Source: Mariniflexile gromovii
GTDB lineage: Bacteria; Bacteroidota; Bacteroidia; Flavobacteriales; Flavobacteriaceae
Reading direction: 5' to 3'
Length of the DNA stretch: 64,000 bases
Assembly: GCF_017814435.1 (NCBI RefSeq)
Contig: NZ_JAGJCB010000004.1
Coordinates: 248,001 to 312,000 of the forward strand
Position 1 is the first letter of the stretch. Every line of letters starts with the position of its first letter. The position numbers and the translations under genes were made by a program. Below the pieces are notes generated by a model, which was not told the DNA's origin, made no database searches, and worked only from the letters and a program-made list of their open reading frames with translations. Of this stretch, positions 14,829 to 23,893 are shown piece after piece.

Positions 14829-17800
14829 ATGAAAATCAAAAAAGTACTTGTAGCAAACAGAGGCGAAATTGCCATTAGAATTTTTAGAGCTTGCACAGAA
14901 ATCAGCATTAAAACCGTTGGTGTTTACACTTTTGAAGACAGGTACTCGCTACATAGATACAAAGCTGATGAATCATACCAGATTGGTGAAGATCATGAGC
15001 CTTTAAAGCCATACTTAAACATGGACGCTATTATAAAAGTAGCTTTAGATAGTGGTGCCGATGCCATACATCCAGGATATGGTTTTCTTTCTGAAAATGC
15101 CACCTTTGCTCAAAAATGTGAAGATAACGGAATCATTTTTGTCGGACCAAAAGTATCTGTTTTAAAATCTTTAGGCGATAAAATTACGGCTAAAGAAGTT
15201 GCTTTGGCCAACAACATTCCCATCATTAGAAGTAACGAAAAACCATTAACGGATATTACAGTGGCTTTAAGTGAAGCTAAAAAAATTGGTTACCCTATCA
15301 TGCTAAAAGCAGCTTCAGGTGGTGGTGGTAGAGGCATGCGTGTTATTAGAGAAGAAGCCGAACTTAAAGGCGCCTACAATGAAAGTAAGCGCGAAGCTTT
15401 AAATGCGTTTGGTGATGACACCGTATTTTTGGAAAAATTTGTAGAAAACCCCAAACATATTGAAATTCAAATTGTTGCTGATAATTACGGTCATACGGTT
15501 CATTTATTTGAACGCGATTGTTCTGTACAACGTCGCTACCAAAAAGTAATTGAATTTGCACCTTCATATGGTTTAAAAGATGAAACCAAAAATGCGCTTT
15601 ACGATTATGCCATAAAAATATGTAAAGCCGTAAATTACAACAATATTGGTACGGTAGAATTTTTGGTAGATGATGATGATTCTATCTATTTCATTGAAGT
15701 AAACCCCAGAATACAAGTTGAACATACCGTTACCGAGGTTATAACCAATATCGATTTAGTTAAAACACAATTATTTATAGCTGGTGGTTATAAATTATCT
15801 GATGAACAAATTAAAATAGCCAATCAGGAATCCATCCAAATAAATGGCTACGCACTGCAATGTAGAATCACAACAGAAGATCCACAAAACGATTTCAAAC
15901 CAGATTATGGAACGGTTTTGGCTTACCGTAGTGCTTCTGGTTTTGGTATTCGTTTAGATGCGGGAAGCATCTATCAAGGAGCTAAAATTTCACCTTTTTT
16001 CGATTCTATGTTGGTAAAAGTAACTGCTCATGGACGAACACTAGACGGTGCGAGCAGAAAAATACGCCGTGCCTTAGCAGAATTTAGAATTAGAGGCGTA
16101 AAAACAAACATGCCTTTTCTCGACAATATTTTAGTGCACGAAACCTTTAGACAAGGAAAGGTTACAGTAAATTTCATAAAATCAAATCCAGATTTATTCA
16201 AGTTTAAAGCACCAAGGAATCGAGCAACAAAATTACTAAACTATTTAGGCGAGGTTACGGTAAACGGCAATCCAGACGTTAAAAAAATAGATACCTGTAA
16301 AACATTTATAAAACCCAAAGTACCTAAGTTTGATGCTAATGCCAGTTTTCCAGAAGGCACAAAAGATTTGCTAACAAAACTTGGCCCAGAAAAATTTTCG
16401 CAATGGTTATTAAATGAAAAGAAAGTTCATTTTACCGATACTACCATGCGTGATGCGCACCAAAGTTTACTAGCAACTAGAATGCGTACGTTTGATATGT
16501 TGGCGGTTGCAGAGGGTTACGCCAAGAACCATCCCGATATTTTTAGTATGGAAGTATGGGGCGGTGCTACTTTTGATGTTTGTTTGCGCTTTCTTCAAGA
16601 AAACCCCTGGGAACGATTACGTTTGTTGCGTAAAGCGATGCCAAATTTACTTTTACAAATGCTTATTAGAGGTTCTAATGGTGTGGGATACAAAGCCTAT
16701 TCCGATAATTTAATAGGTGAATTTGTTGAACAATCTTGGGAAAACGGCGTGGATGTTTTTAGAATTTTCGACTCGCTTAACTGGATGAAATCGTTGGCGC
16801 CTTGTATCGAACATGTACGCACCCGAACCAAAGGTTTAGCCGAAGGTTCCATCTGCTATACCAATGATATTCTAAATCCTGCAAACAAGAAATACGATTT
16901 AAAATATTACATCAATCTTGCCAAAGAAATTGAAGGGGCTGGCGCCCATATTTTAGGGGTTAAGGATATGGCAGGTTTATTAAAACCTTATGCAGCTTTC
17001 GAGCTTATTTCAGCTTTAAAATCGGAGTTAAAAATCCCGATTCATTTACATACACACGATACCTCATCCATCCAGTCTGCCACCTATTTAAAAGCTATTG
17101 AAGCAGGTGTTGATGTTGTAGATGTGGCTTTGGGAGGTTTGTCCGGGTTAACATCGCAACCTAATTTCAATTCAATTGTTGAGATGATGAAATTTCAAGA
17201 CAGGGCCAGCAGCATAAATATTGATTCTTTAAATGAATATTCCAATTATTGGGAAACCGTTCGGGAGTATTATTATCCATTTGAGTCTGGTTTAAAAGCA
17301 GGTTCAGGTGAAGTTTTCAAACATGAAATTCCGGGTGGGCAATACTCCAACTTAAAACCTCAAGCGAGAGGTTTAGGACTGGAAGAACGCTTTCATGAAA
17401 TTACCCAAATGTATGGTGATGTGAATATGCTTTTTGGAGATATTGTAAAAGTAACCCCTAGTTCTAAAGTTGTTGGTGATATGGCGCAATACTTGGTCAG
17501 CAATAATTTAACCATTCAAGATGTTCTGGAAAAAGGAGACACTTTGTCTTTTCCCCAATCGGTAGTCGACTTTTTTAGAGGCGATTTAGGGCAACCTGTT
17601 GGCGGGTTCCCAAAAGGGCTTCAAAAAATAATTTTAAAGGATCAGAAACCGTATACCGATAGACCGAACGCACACATGCCACCGTTAGATCTTGAAAAAG
17701 AATACGAAGAATTTAAGAAAATATTTGAACACGATTTAAGTAGAACTATAGAGTACACCGATTTCCTTTCCTATCAATTATACCCTAAAGTGTTTTCAGA

Positions 17801-18281
17801 TGCTTATTACAACCATTTAAGGTACGATAACCTTATGAAATTGCCTACCAAAAATTTCTTTTACGGTATTGATATAGAAGAAGAAATTATTGTGGAGCTG
17901 GATAAAGGAAAAAACATACTGATTACTTTAGATTCCATAAGCAAACCGAACAGTGACGGCATAGTTACACTTTATTTTAAACTAAATGGACAAGGACGCT
18001 CTGTGGAAGTTAAAGACAAGAGCATTAAAGTTGATAAAGTGGAAAATGTTAAGGCAGATAAAGCAGATCCGCTTCAAATTGGGGCGCCATTACAAGGTAT
18101 GCTCTCTAATATTTTAGTAAAAAAAGGTGATAAAGTAGTAAGAAACCAACCGCTGTTCATTATTGAAGCCATGAAAATGGAAACCACCATAGCAGCAACC
18201 GAAGATGCTACCATAAAACAAGTGGTGTTAAAACCAGGTTTTATGGTAAACGCAGAAGATTTGGTAATTAAGCTAAACTAA
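14829..18281 (+). CDS. pyc: Pyruvate carboxylase
   Basis: This 1150-residue protein has the full pyruvate carboxylase order: biotin carboxylase (about 1-450, glycine-rich loop KAASGGGGRGMR), carboxyltransferase (about 530-800, starting TDTTMRDAHQSLLATRMR) and biotin carrier (about 1080-1150, EAMKMET with biotinyl-Lys1116). It makes oxaloacetate from pyruvate, bicarbonate and ATP. Length is normal. It overlaps the end of the convergent phosphatase gene by 4 bp. It has no operon partner. Confidence 0.96.
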   Translation: MKIKKVLVANRGEIAIRIFRACTEISIKTVGVYTFEDRYSLHRYKADESYQIGEDHEPLKPYLNMDAIIKVALDSGADAIHPGYGFLSENATFAQKCEDNGIIFVGPKVSVLKSLGDKITAKEVALANNIPIIRSNEKPLTDITVALSEAKKIGYPIMLKAASGGGGRGMRVIREEAELKGAYNESKREALNAFGDDTVFLEKFVENPKHIEIQIVADNYGHTVHLFERDCSVQRRYQKVIEFAPSYGLKDETKNALYDYAIKICKAVNYNNIGTVEFLVDDDDSIYFIEVNPRIQVEHTVTEVITNIDLVKTQLFIAGGYKLSDEQIKIANQESIQINGYALQCRITTEDPQNDFKPDYGTVLAYRSASGFGIRLDAGSIYQGAKISPFFDSMLVKVTAHGRTLDGASRKIRRALAEFRIRGVKTNMPFLDNILVHETFRQGKVTVNFIKSNPDLFKFKAPRNRATKLLNYLGEVTVNGNPDVKKIDTCKTFIKPKVPKFDANASFPEGTKDLLTKLGPEKFSQWLLNEKKVHFTDTTMRDAHQSLLATRMRTFDMLAVAEGYAKNHPDIFSMEVWGGATFDVCLRFLQENPWERLRLLRKAMPNLLLQMLIRGSNGVGYKAYSDNLIGEFVEQSWENGVDVFRIFDSLNWMKSLAPCIEHVRTRTKGLAEGSICYTNDILNPANKKYDLKYYINLAKEIEGAGAHILGVKDMAGLLKPYAAFELISALKSELKIPIHLHTHDTSSIQSATYLKAIEAGVDVVDVALGGLSGLTSQPNFNSIVEMMKFQDRASSINIDSLNEYSNYWETVREYYYPFESGLKAGSGEVFKHEIPGGQYSNLKPQARGLGLEERFHEITQMYGDVNMLFGDIVKVTPSSKVVGDMAQYLVSNNLTIQDVLEKGDTLSFPQSVVDFFRGDLGQPVGGFPKGLQKIILKDQKPYTDRPNAHMPPLDLEKEYEEFKKIFEHDLSRTIEYTDFLSYQLYPKVFSDAYYNHLRYDNLMKLPTKNFFYGIDIEEEIIVELDKGKNILITLDSISKPNSDGIVTLYFKLNGQGRSVEVKDKSIKVDKVENVKADKADPLQIGAPLQGMLSNILVKKGDKVVRNQPLFIIEAMKMETTIAATEDATIKQVVLKPGFMVNAEDLVIKLN

Positions 18282-19012
18282 ACTTTATTCCTACCCTTTT
18301 CATTTGGATATAAACCGGGCAAATCATCACTTTGATGAAATGCCTTGGTTTCAATATTCATCGCGGTAATTTTACCCCTAAAGGCAGCACCTGTATCAAT
18401 ATTCCAAACATTATAGGCATGCATTGGTTTGTCATGATTAAAATTGGTAGTTGGCGTATGTCCAATAAAGATTTCTTTATAGTGTTTTAAACGATTTGGA
18501 AACATGGGCGAATCTTCTTTTATGGAAGATTGCTCCAAAGCCAAAGCCATTTCCCAAAGGGTTCTATCAAAGTAAAATGTTTGTTTGAACACTTCTTTTT
18601 CAACACCATGCATGGATGTAAAACCAGCATGAATAAACAATCGGTTTTCGCTATCAATATGATATAAAGGCATTTTTTGGAAAAATTCTAAATGCATTTT
18701 CTTTTCTTCATCTGAAAACCCATCATAACTTTCCATGGTTTCTTTACCTCCATGAATATACCAAGTCATATCTACATGCCCGGTGTCCAACCAATTTTCA
18801 CACCAAACATCATGATTCCCCTTAATAAAAATGCAATTTATTTTTTCTGAAAGTTCGATTAAAAAGGCAATAACTTGTGCCGATTCACTCCAACCATCCA
18901 CATAATCGCCAACAAAAATCAGGGTATCTTCTTCTTTAACTTCTATCTTATTTAATACTTGTACAAGGGCTTTTAACCCACCGTGAATATCGCCAATAGC
19001 ATATACGCTCAT
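18278..19012 (-). CDS. PPP-type metallophosphoesterase
   Basis: This 244-residue cytoplasmic protein has the five metal-site motifs of the PPP phosphatase family: GDIHGG (Asp8, His10), GDYVDG, KGNHDVW, FIHAGF and GHTPTT. The family includes Ser/Thr phosphatases and ApaH-like dinucleotide hydrolases; the substrate is not readable here. It is a lone gene, convergent with pyc with a 4-bp overlap. A -7 box candidate lies 19 bp upstream. Confidence 0.88.
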   Translation of the reverse strand: MSVYAIGDIHGGLKALVQVLNKIEVKEEDTLIFVGDYVDGWSESAQVIAFLIELSEKINCIFIKGNHDVWCENWLDTGHVDMTWYIHGGKETMESYDGFSDEEKKMHLEFFQKMPLYHIDSENRLFIHAGFTSMHGVEKEVFKQTFYFDRTLWEMALALEQSSIKEDSPMFPNRLKHYKEIFIGHTPTTNFNHDKPMHAYNVWNIDTGAAFRGKITAMNIETKAFHQSDDLPGLYPNEKGRNKV

Positions 19013-19030
19013 AAATCCAATAATTTATTG

Positions 19031-19038
19031 CAAAACTA
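19031..19038 (-). promoter_or_regulatory. Candidate -7 box of the phosphatase gene
   Basis: The minus strand reads TAGTTTTG, an exact TAnnTTTG match, 19 bp upstream of the start codon. No clear -33 TTG was seen. Confidence 0.35.
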
Positions 19039-19104
19039 AAAGATTATAATGAGAATACTAAAAATGAAGATTAAGTTTAGATTAAAAAATGAAAAAAAAT
19101 AAAT

Positions 19105-20112
19105 TCAATATTTAGAATACTGTGCTTGTATTAAGGCTTCAACTGGTTTGTTTTGGGGTGTGAATCGGTCATCATACAACCCACCAGATTTTTCATGATT
19201 ATGGAACCATTTCCATACAAAACCACCAGCAAACCAAGGTTCATCCCAAAATTCCTCAAAAAGCACTTGCATGGTATTTGTTTGTGCTTCCAAATTAAGA
19301 GCATTCATATCGCGGTCGCTTCTCCAAGGTTCTTTACCAGCAAAATCGACACTTCTATAACCATACTCGGCAAACAAAATGGGTTTATTATACTTTTCTG
19401 AAAAGGCTTTTATAGTAGGTTTGTGTTTTAGCCAGCCTTTTCTACAAGCTTCAACAGTTGGAGTTTGTTCATCACTTACCGGAAAATAGGCATCCATACC
19501 TATGTAATCCAACTGCTCCCAAAAAGGGGTTCTATCATATTCATTCCAATTGGCAGCGTAGGTTAATTTCCCTTTATAGACTTTTCTAATTTCTGAAATA
19601 AGTTGTTTCCAATACTCGGGTCGGTTATCAATAAACGTTTCCAATTCGGTGCCAACACAAAAAATTTCAGCCTTTACTTCTTGGGCTACTTTTGCATATT
19701 CTAAAATAAATTGGGAATAGGAAACTTCTAAAACTTTCCAATCGGCTTCCGAAGTCATTTTAATGCCACCCGTAAATTCACCTCTACGTACCCAAATTTG
19801 AGGTTTTATCATGATACTTATGTGATGTTTTTTCAAACTTTCAACATATTGTTTCACACCTACTTTTGTTTCACCAAACCATTGTCTGTTTGTGTTAAAC
19901 ATAATCTCGGGATGTGATAATTCCCTAATAAACCCAAAAGGCATAATGGCAGCATAATTCGCATGAATATTAAGAAGCGGTTTTATGTGCGTATCGTTTA
20001 TGGAGTCTCTCGATGCCACAAAACTAACACCATTTATTTTTTCAGGTTTATTAGGCATCATAGCGCAAGAACATATCATAAAAAACAAACCCACTCTTAA
20101 AATAATCTTCAT
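19105..20112 (-). CDS. Lipoprotein, GH113/GTA-TIM-barrel-like glycosidase
   Basis: This 335-residue protein has a lipoprotein signal peptide (lipobox ICSC, Cys16) and a TIM-barrel of the GH113-like type. Candidate catalytic acids are Glu156 in CVGTELE (acid/base position after strand 4) and Glu249 in ILFAEYGYRS (nucleophile position after strand 7). GH113 members are beta-mannanases. The motif order supports a retaining glycosidase, but the substrate is not known. It is monocistronic, divergent from the FAD oxidoreductase gene. Confidence 0.75.
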   Translation of the reverse strand: MKIILRVGLFFMICSCAMMPNKPEKINGVSFVASRDSINDTHIKPLLNIHANYAAIMPFGFIRELSHPEIMFNTNRQWFGETKVGVKQYVESLKKHHISIMIKPQIWVRRGEFTGGIKMTSEADWKVLEVSYSQFILEYAKVAQEVKAEIFCVGTELETFIDNRPEYWKQLISEIRKVYKGKLTYAANWNEYDRTPFWEQLDYIGMDAYFPVSDEQTPTVEACRKGWLKHKPTIKAFSEKYNKPILFAEYGYRSVDFAGKEPWRSDRDMNALNLEAQTNTMQVLFEEFWDEPWFAGGFVWKWFHNHEKSGGLYDDRFTPQNKPVEALIQAQYSKY

Positions 20113-20213
20113 ATCTTGTATTTAATCTTAATCTTTAAATTTAAACAAAATAAACAATCCTTTTTAAGGTTTTAGTATATCCTTCGACCTATTAAAAAAA
20201 TACATTACTATTT

Positions 20214-21518
20214 ATGGAGCATATCGTAATTATTGGCAACGGCATTTCTGGCGTAACTGCAGCTAGACATATTCGAAAACTTTCAGATAAGAAAATCACC
20301 ATCATTTCTGCCGAAACCGATTATTTTTTCTCTCGTACCGCTTTGATGTATGTGTATATGGGCCATATGAATTTTGAACACACCCAACCTTACGAAAATT
20401 GGTTTTGGGAAAAAAACAACATCAACCTTAAAAAAGGCTATGTAAAAACCATAGACACCAATTCCAAAACACTCCATTTTGCTGAAGGCGACACCTTAAC
20501 TTACAACAAACTTATTATTGCCACAGGAAGCAAACCCAATAAATTTGGTTGGCCGGGGCAAGATCTAAAAGGCGTTATGGGCATGTACCACAAACAAGAT
20601 TTAGAAAACTTAGAGTTTTATGCGCCCAATAACAAAGTTTGTAAACATGCGGTGATAGTTGGTGGTGGTTTAATTGGTATTGAATTGGCCGAAATGCTAA
20701 ATTCCCGAAACATCCCTGTTACCTTTTTAGTGCGGGAATCTAGTTTTTGGAACGGTGTTTTACCTGATGGCGAAAGCGAAATGATTAACCGCCATATAAA
20801 AAACCATCACATCGATTTACGCTTAGCAACCAATTTAAAAGAAATTATTCCGGATGAAAATGGTAAAGTAAAGTCGGTTATTATAGAAGAAACAGGTGAG
20901 GAAATTTTATGCGATTCGGTTGGATTGACCGCTGGCGTAACTCCAAACATCGATTTTATAAAAGACTCCAATATTGAAACCGGTAAAGGGGTTAAAGTAA
21001 ACCGTTTTCTTGAAACCAACATACCAGATATTTACGCCATTGGCGATTGCGCCGAACAACACGAGGCCATTGGTAACCGAAGACCTATTGAAGCCGTTTG
21101 GTATACAGGCAGGATGATGGGCGAAACCATTGCACAAACTATTTGTGGCAACAAAATGCCGTACAATCCTGGACATTGGTTCAATTCTGCCAAATTTTTT
21201 GATATTGAATACCAAACCTATGGTTGGGTTCATGGCTCTAAAAACAAACCAGATTATGAGCAACATTTCCATTGGAAACATGATGATGACACCAAATGCA
21301 TTACCATAGCTTTTGATAAAAATACCAACGCGTTTCTAGGCATTAACACTTTTGGAATTAGAATGCGGCATGAAACTTTTAACACATGGCTTACCGAAAA
21401 ACGCCCTGTCGATTACGTGATAAATCATTTAGCTGAAGCCAATTTTGACCCCGAGTTTTACAAACGTTATGAAAAGGATGTTTTGAAGGCTTATACCAAT
21501 CAATTCCAAACTGTATAA
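20214..21518 (+). CDS. NAD(P)/FAD-dependent oxidoreductase
   Basis: This 434-residue flavoprotein has two dinucleotide-binding motifs, IIGNGISGVTAARHI near the N-terminus (FAD) and VIVGGGLIGIELAE near residue 150 (NAD(P)H), and the second FAD motif YAIGDCAE near 280. This is the layout of ferredoxin/rubredoxin reductases and of the NirB N-terminal domain. It ends 1 bp before a gene for a membrane iron-sulfur protein, so it probably feeds electrons to that protein. Confidence 0.88.
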   Translation: MEHIVIIGNGISGVTAARHIRKLSDKKITIISAETDYFFSRTALMYVYMGHMNFEHTQPYENWFWEKNNINLKKGYVKTIDTNSKTLHFAEGDTLTYNKLIIATGSKPNKFGWPGQDLKGVMGMYHKQDLENLEFYAPNNKVCKHAVIVGGGLIGIELAEMLNSRNIPVTFLVRESSFWNGVLPDGESEMINRHIKNHHIDLRLATNLKEIIPDENGKVKSVIIEETGEEILCDSVGLTAGVTPNIDFIKDSNIETGKGVKVNRFLETNIPDIYAIGDCAEQHEAIGNRRPIEAVWYTGRMMGETIAQTICGNKMPYNPGHWFNSAKFFDIEYQTYGWVHGSKNKPDYEQHFHWKHDDDTKCITIAFDKNTNAFLGINTFGIRMRHETFNTWLTEKRPVDYVINHLAEANFDPEFYKRYEKDVLKAYTNQFQTV

Positions 21519-21519
21519 T

Positions 21520-23124
21520 ATGAGCAATCAAACAACACATAAAAGCATGTCCTTAGTAAAACCAGAAGCTAACGACTTATCAGTAAAACAAAAAATTGCG
21601 GTTGCCATAGGTGCTATGGGACTTCTCGTTCTTGCCTTGGCTATTTTCAATACCAATTTCCCAAACAAAACCACATTCTTAACCTTATCGCTTGCCGCTA
21701 TAGCATTAGGAACTATTTTATTTGCAAACGATGCCTATTTAACAAAATCCGAGGGTATAAAAAACGATGGTGTTTGGTTTAAATCCATCTCATCACGAGG
21801 GGTTTTAGCTTGGATAACAGGCATATTACTTACGGGCTTTTACATCATTCTTTATTTTTTTCCGCAGTATTTAGGACAAACACCTAGCGGCGAACCCAAT
21901 ACAGGATTAATATCCCTATTCGACCCACTTAGTTACTTATTAAGCGGAAATCCTGCAAGCCAATGGTTTGTGTATGGCACACTGTATACCGTAGCCATTT
22001 TAGTGTTCGGATATAAATTCATGCTTAAATACCGTCACAATCGCTACGAACAATTGCGAACCATTTCGGTTATGTTTTTCCAATTGGGCTTTGCTTTTCT
22101 TATTCCAGAATTAATGTCGCGCCTTAATGCAAGTCCCGATTATAATTTACCTTATTACGACTTAAAAAGCATGTGGCCACTTAACTATTATTTATTTGAT
22201 AGTTGGTCTATAAACGGATTGCTATCATCTGGCGCACTTGGTTTTATCATGTTGATGTTTGGCATCATTTCCATTTTTGTTATTTCTCCTTTTTTAACAT
22301 ATAAATATGGAAAACGCTGGTATTGCTCATGGGTTTGTGGTTGTGGTGGTTTAGCCGAAACCGCTGGCGATTCTTTCCGCCACCTTAGCAGCAAAAAACT
22401 TTCCGCTTGGAAACTGGAACGTTGGCTAATCCACACGGTTTTGGTGTTTTCAGTGGTGATGACGACTGCCGTGATCTACACCTATTTAGGAAGCGATCCG
22501 AATAAATTTTGGCTTACCCGAAGTGCTTTTCTTTTAGGCGTGGGCATCTTGTTAACCTTGGTTTTTTCTATAACCATGATTTTTAAAAGACATGAATTGG
22601 GTAAAGACGCACGCTATGGCGCCATTGGTTATTTTGTATTGATAGCTGCATTATTCATCATGCATTATACCGGAACTTCCGATAAAATATTCTTAATAAA
22701 AGCAAGCGCCTTACGTTCTGTTTACGGCTTATATATTGGCTCCATTTTTTCTGGGGTTATTGGTACGGGCTTCTACCCTATTTTGGGCAACCGTGTTTGG
22801 TGCCGTTTTGGTTGCCCTATGGCAGCAATTTTAGGGTTTCAACAGCGTATGTTTTCAAAATTCAGAATTACTACTAATGGCGGCCAATGTATTTCTTGTG
22901 GCAACTGTTCTACCTACTGCGAAATGGGTATTGATGTGCGCGCCTATGCCCAAAAAGGCGAAAATATTGTACGTTCCAGTTGCGTAGGCTGTGGTATATG
23001 TTCTGCCGTTTGCCCTCGTGGGGTTTTAAAATTAGAGAACGATTCCTTGAAAGGGCGCATCAATGCTAATGAAATTCTTCTTGGAAATGATGTTGATTTA
23101 TTGGACTTAATCAACTCAAAATAA
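21520..23124 (+). CDS. Membrane-bound 4Fe-4S protein, NapH/NosR/CcoG-like
   Basis: This 534-residue protein has about seven hydrophobic segments, a YCSWVCGCGG motif near residue 268, CRFGCPM near 428, and two ferredoxin 4Fe-4S motifs near the C-terminus (CISCGNCSTYC and CVGCGICSAVCPRG). The order matches the polyferredoxin group of NapH, NosR and CcoG. It likely passes electrons across or along the inner membrane. It is cotranscribed with the FAD oxidoreductase. No nitrate, nitrous-oxide or oxidase gene is nearby, so the final acceptor is open. Confidence 0.87.
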   Translation: MSNQTTHKSMSLVKPEANDLSVKQKIAVAIGAMGLLVLALAIFNTNFPNKTTFLTLSLAAIALGTILFANDAYLTKSEGIKNDGVWFKSISSRGVLAWITGILLTGFYIILYFFPQYLGQTPSGEPNTGLISLFDPLSYLLSGNPASQWFVYGTLYTVAILVFGYKFMLKYRHNRYEQLRTISVMFFQLGFAFLIPELMSRLNASPDYNLPYYDLKSMWPLNYYLFDSWSINGLLSSGALGFIMLMFGIISIFVISPFLTYKYGKRWYCSWVCGCGGLAETAGDSFRHLSSKKLSAWKLERWLIHTVLVFSVVMTTAVIYTYLGSDPNKFWLTRSAFLLGVGILLTLVFSITMIFKRHELGKDARYGAIGYFVLIAALFIMHYTGTSDKIFLIKASALRSVYGLYIGSIFSGVIGTGFYPILGNRVWCRFGCPMAAILGFQQRMFSKFRITTNGGQCISCGNCSTYCEMGIDVRAYAQKGENIVRSSCVGCGICSAVCPRGVLKLENDSLKGRINANEILLGNDVDLLDLINSK

Positions 23125-23171
23125 TTTATCAAAATAGAAACATTTTTTTAACCAACTAAACAAAAGTATTG

Positions 23172-23179
23172 TACTTTTG
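23172..23179 (+). promoter_or_regulatory. Candidate -7 box of the glycosyltransferase pair
   Basis: TACTTTTG matches the TAnnTTTG consensus exactly and lies 21 bp upstream of the first glycosyltransferase gene, after the end of the polyferredoxin gene. No clear -33 TTG was seen. Confidence 0.4.
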
Positions 23180-23200
23180 CTCACTGTAAGTTAGTTCTTT

Positions 23201-23893
23201 ATGCACAAAATAAAAGTAATTATACCTGCTTATAACGAAGCAGATTCTATTACCCATGTGATAAACGATATACCCGAATTTGTTGATGAAGTTATTGTTG
23301 TTAACAATAATTCCACCGACAAAACTGAAGAAAATGCAAAAAAAGCAGGCGCAACTGTTCTAACCGAAAAAAACAAAGGCTACGGCAATGCCTGTCTTAA
23401 AGGTTTAGAATACATTGCAAACACACCTGAAAAACCAAATATTATTGTATTTTTGGATGGCGACTATAGCGATTATCCTGAAGAATTAACCAAAATTGTA
23501 GCACCAATTATCGAAAAAGATATCGATTTTGTTATTGGAGCTCGCGTTAAAAGTTTAAGAGAAGCTGGTTCTATGACAATGCCTCAAATTTTCGGCAATT
23601 GGTTAGCAACCTCTTTAATGAAACTTTTTTTTCGTGCAACATTTACCGATTTAGGCCCATTTAGAGCCATAAAATACGATAAGTTGCTAAAGTTGAATAT
23701 GATTGACAAAACCTATGGTTGGACTGTAGAGATGCAACTAAAAGTTTTAAAACATAAATTTACCTATTTGGAAGTGCCTGTAAATTATAGAAACAGAATT
23801 GGTGTATCAAAAGTATCAGGAACCATAAAAGGTGCTATATTTGCCGGCGTTAAAATCTTAAGTTGGATTTTTAAATACAGTATTAAAAAATGA
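23201..23893 (+). CDS. Family 2 glycosyltransferase, DPM1/DpgS-like
   Basis: This 230-residue GT2 protein has IIPAYNEADSI at its start, the acceptor motif VVNNNSTDKT, and the DxD motif LDGDYSDYPEE. Its size and lack of a long membrane region match the dolichyl/polyprenyl-phosphate sugar transferase group. It overlaps the next glycosyltransferase gene by 4 bp, so both are translated together. The sugar and lipid carrier are not readable. Confidence 0.88.
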   Translation: MHKIKVIIPAYNEADSITHVINDIPEFVDEVIVVNNNSTDKTEENAKKAGATVLTEKNKGYGNACLKGLEYIANTPEKPNIIVFLDGDYSDYPEELTKIVAPIIEKDIDFVIGARVKSLREAGSMTMPQIFGNWLATSLMKLFFRATFTDLGPFRAIKYDKLLKLNMIDKTYGWTVEMQLKVLKHKFTYLEVPVNYRNRIGVSKVSGTIKGAIFAGVKILSWIFKYSIKK

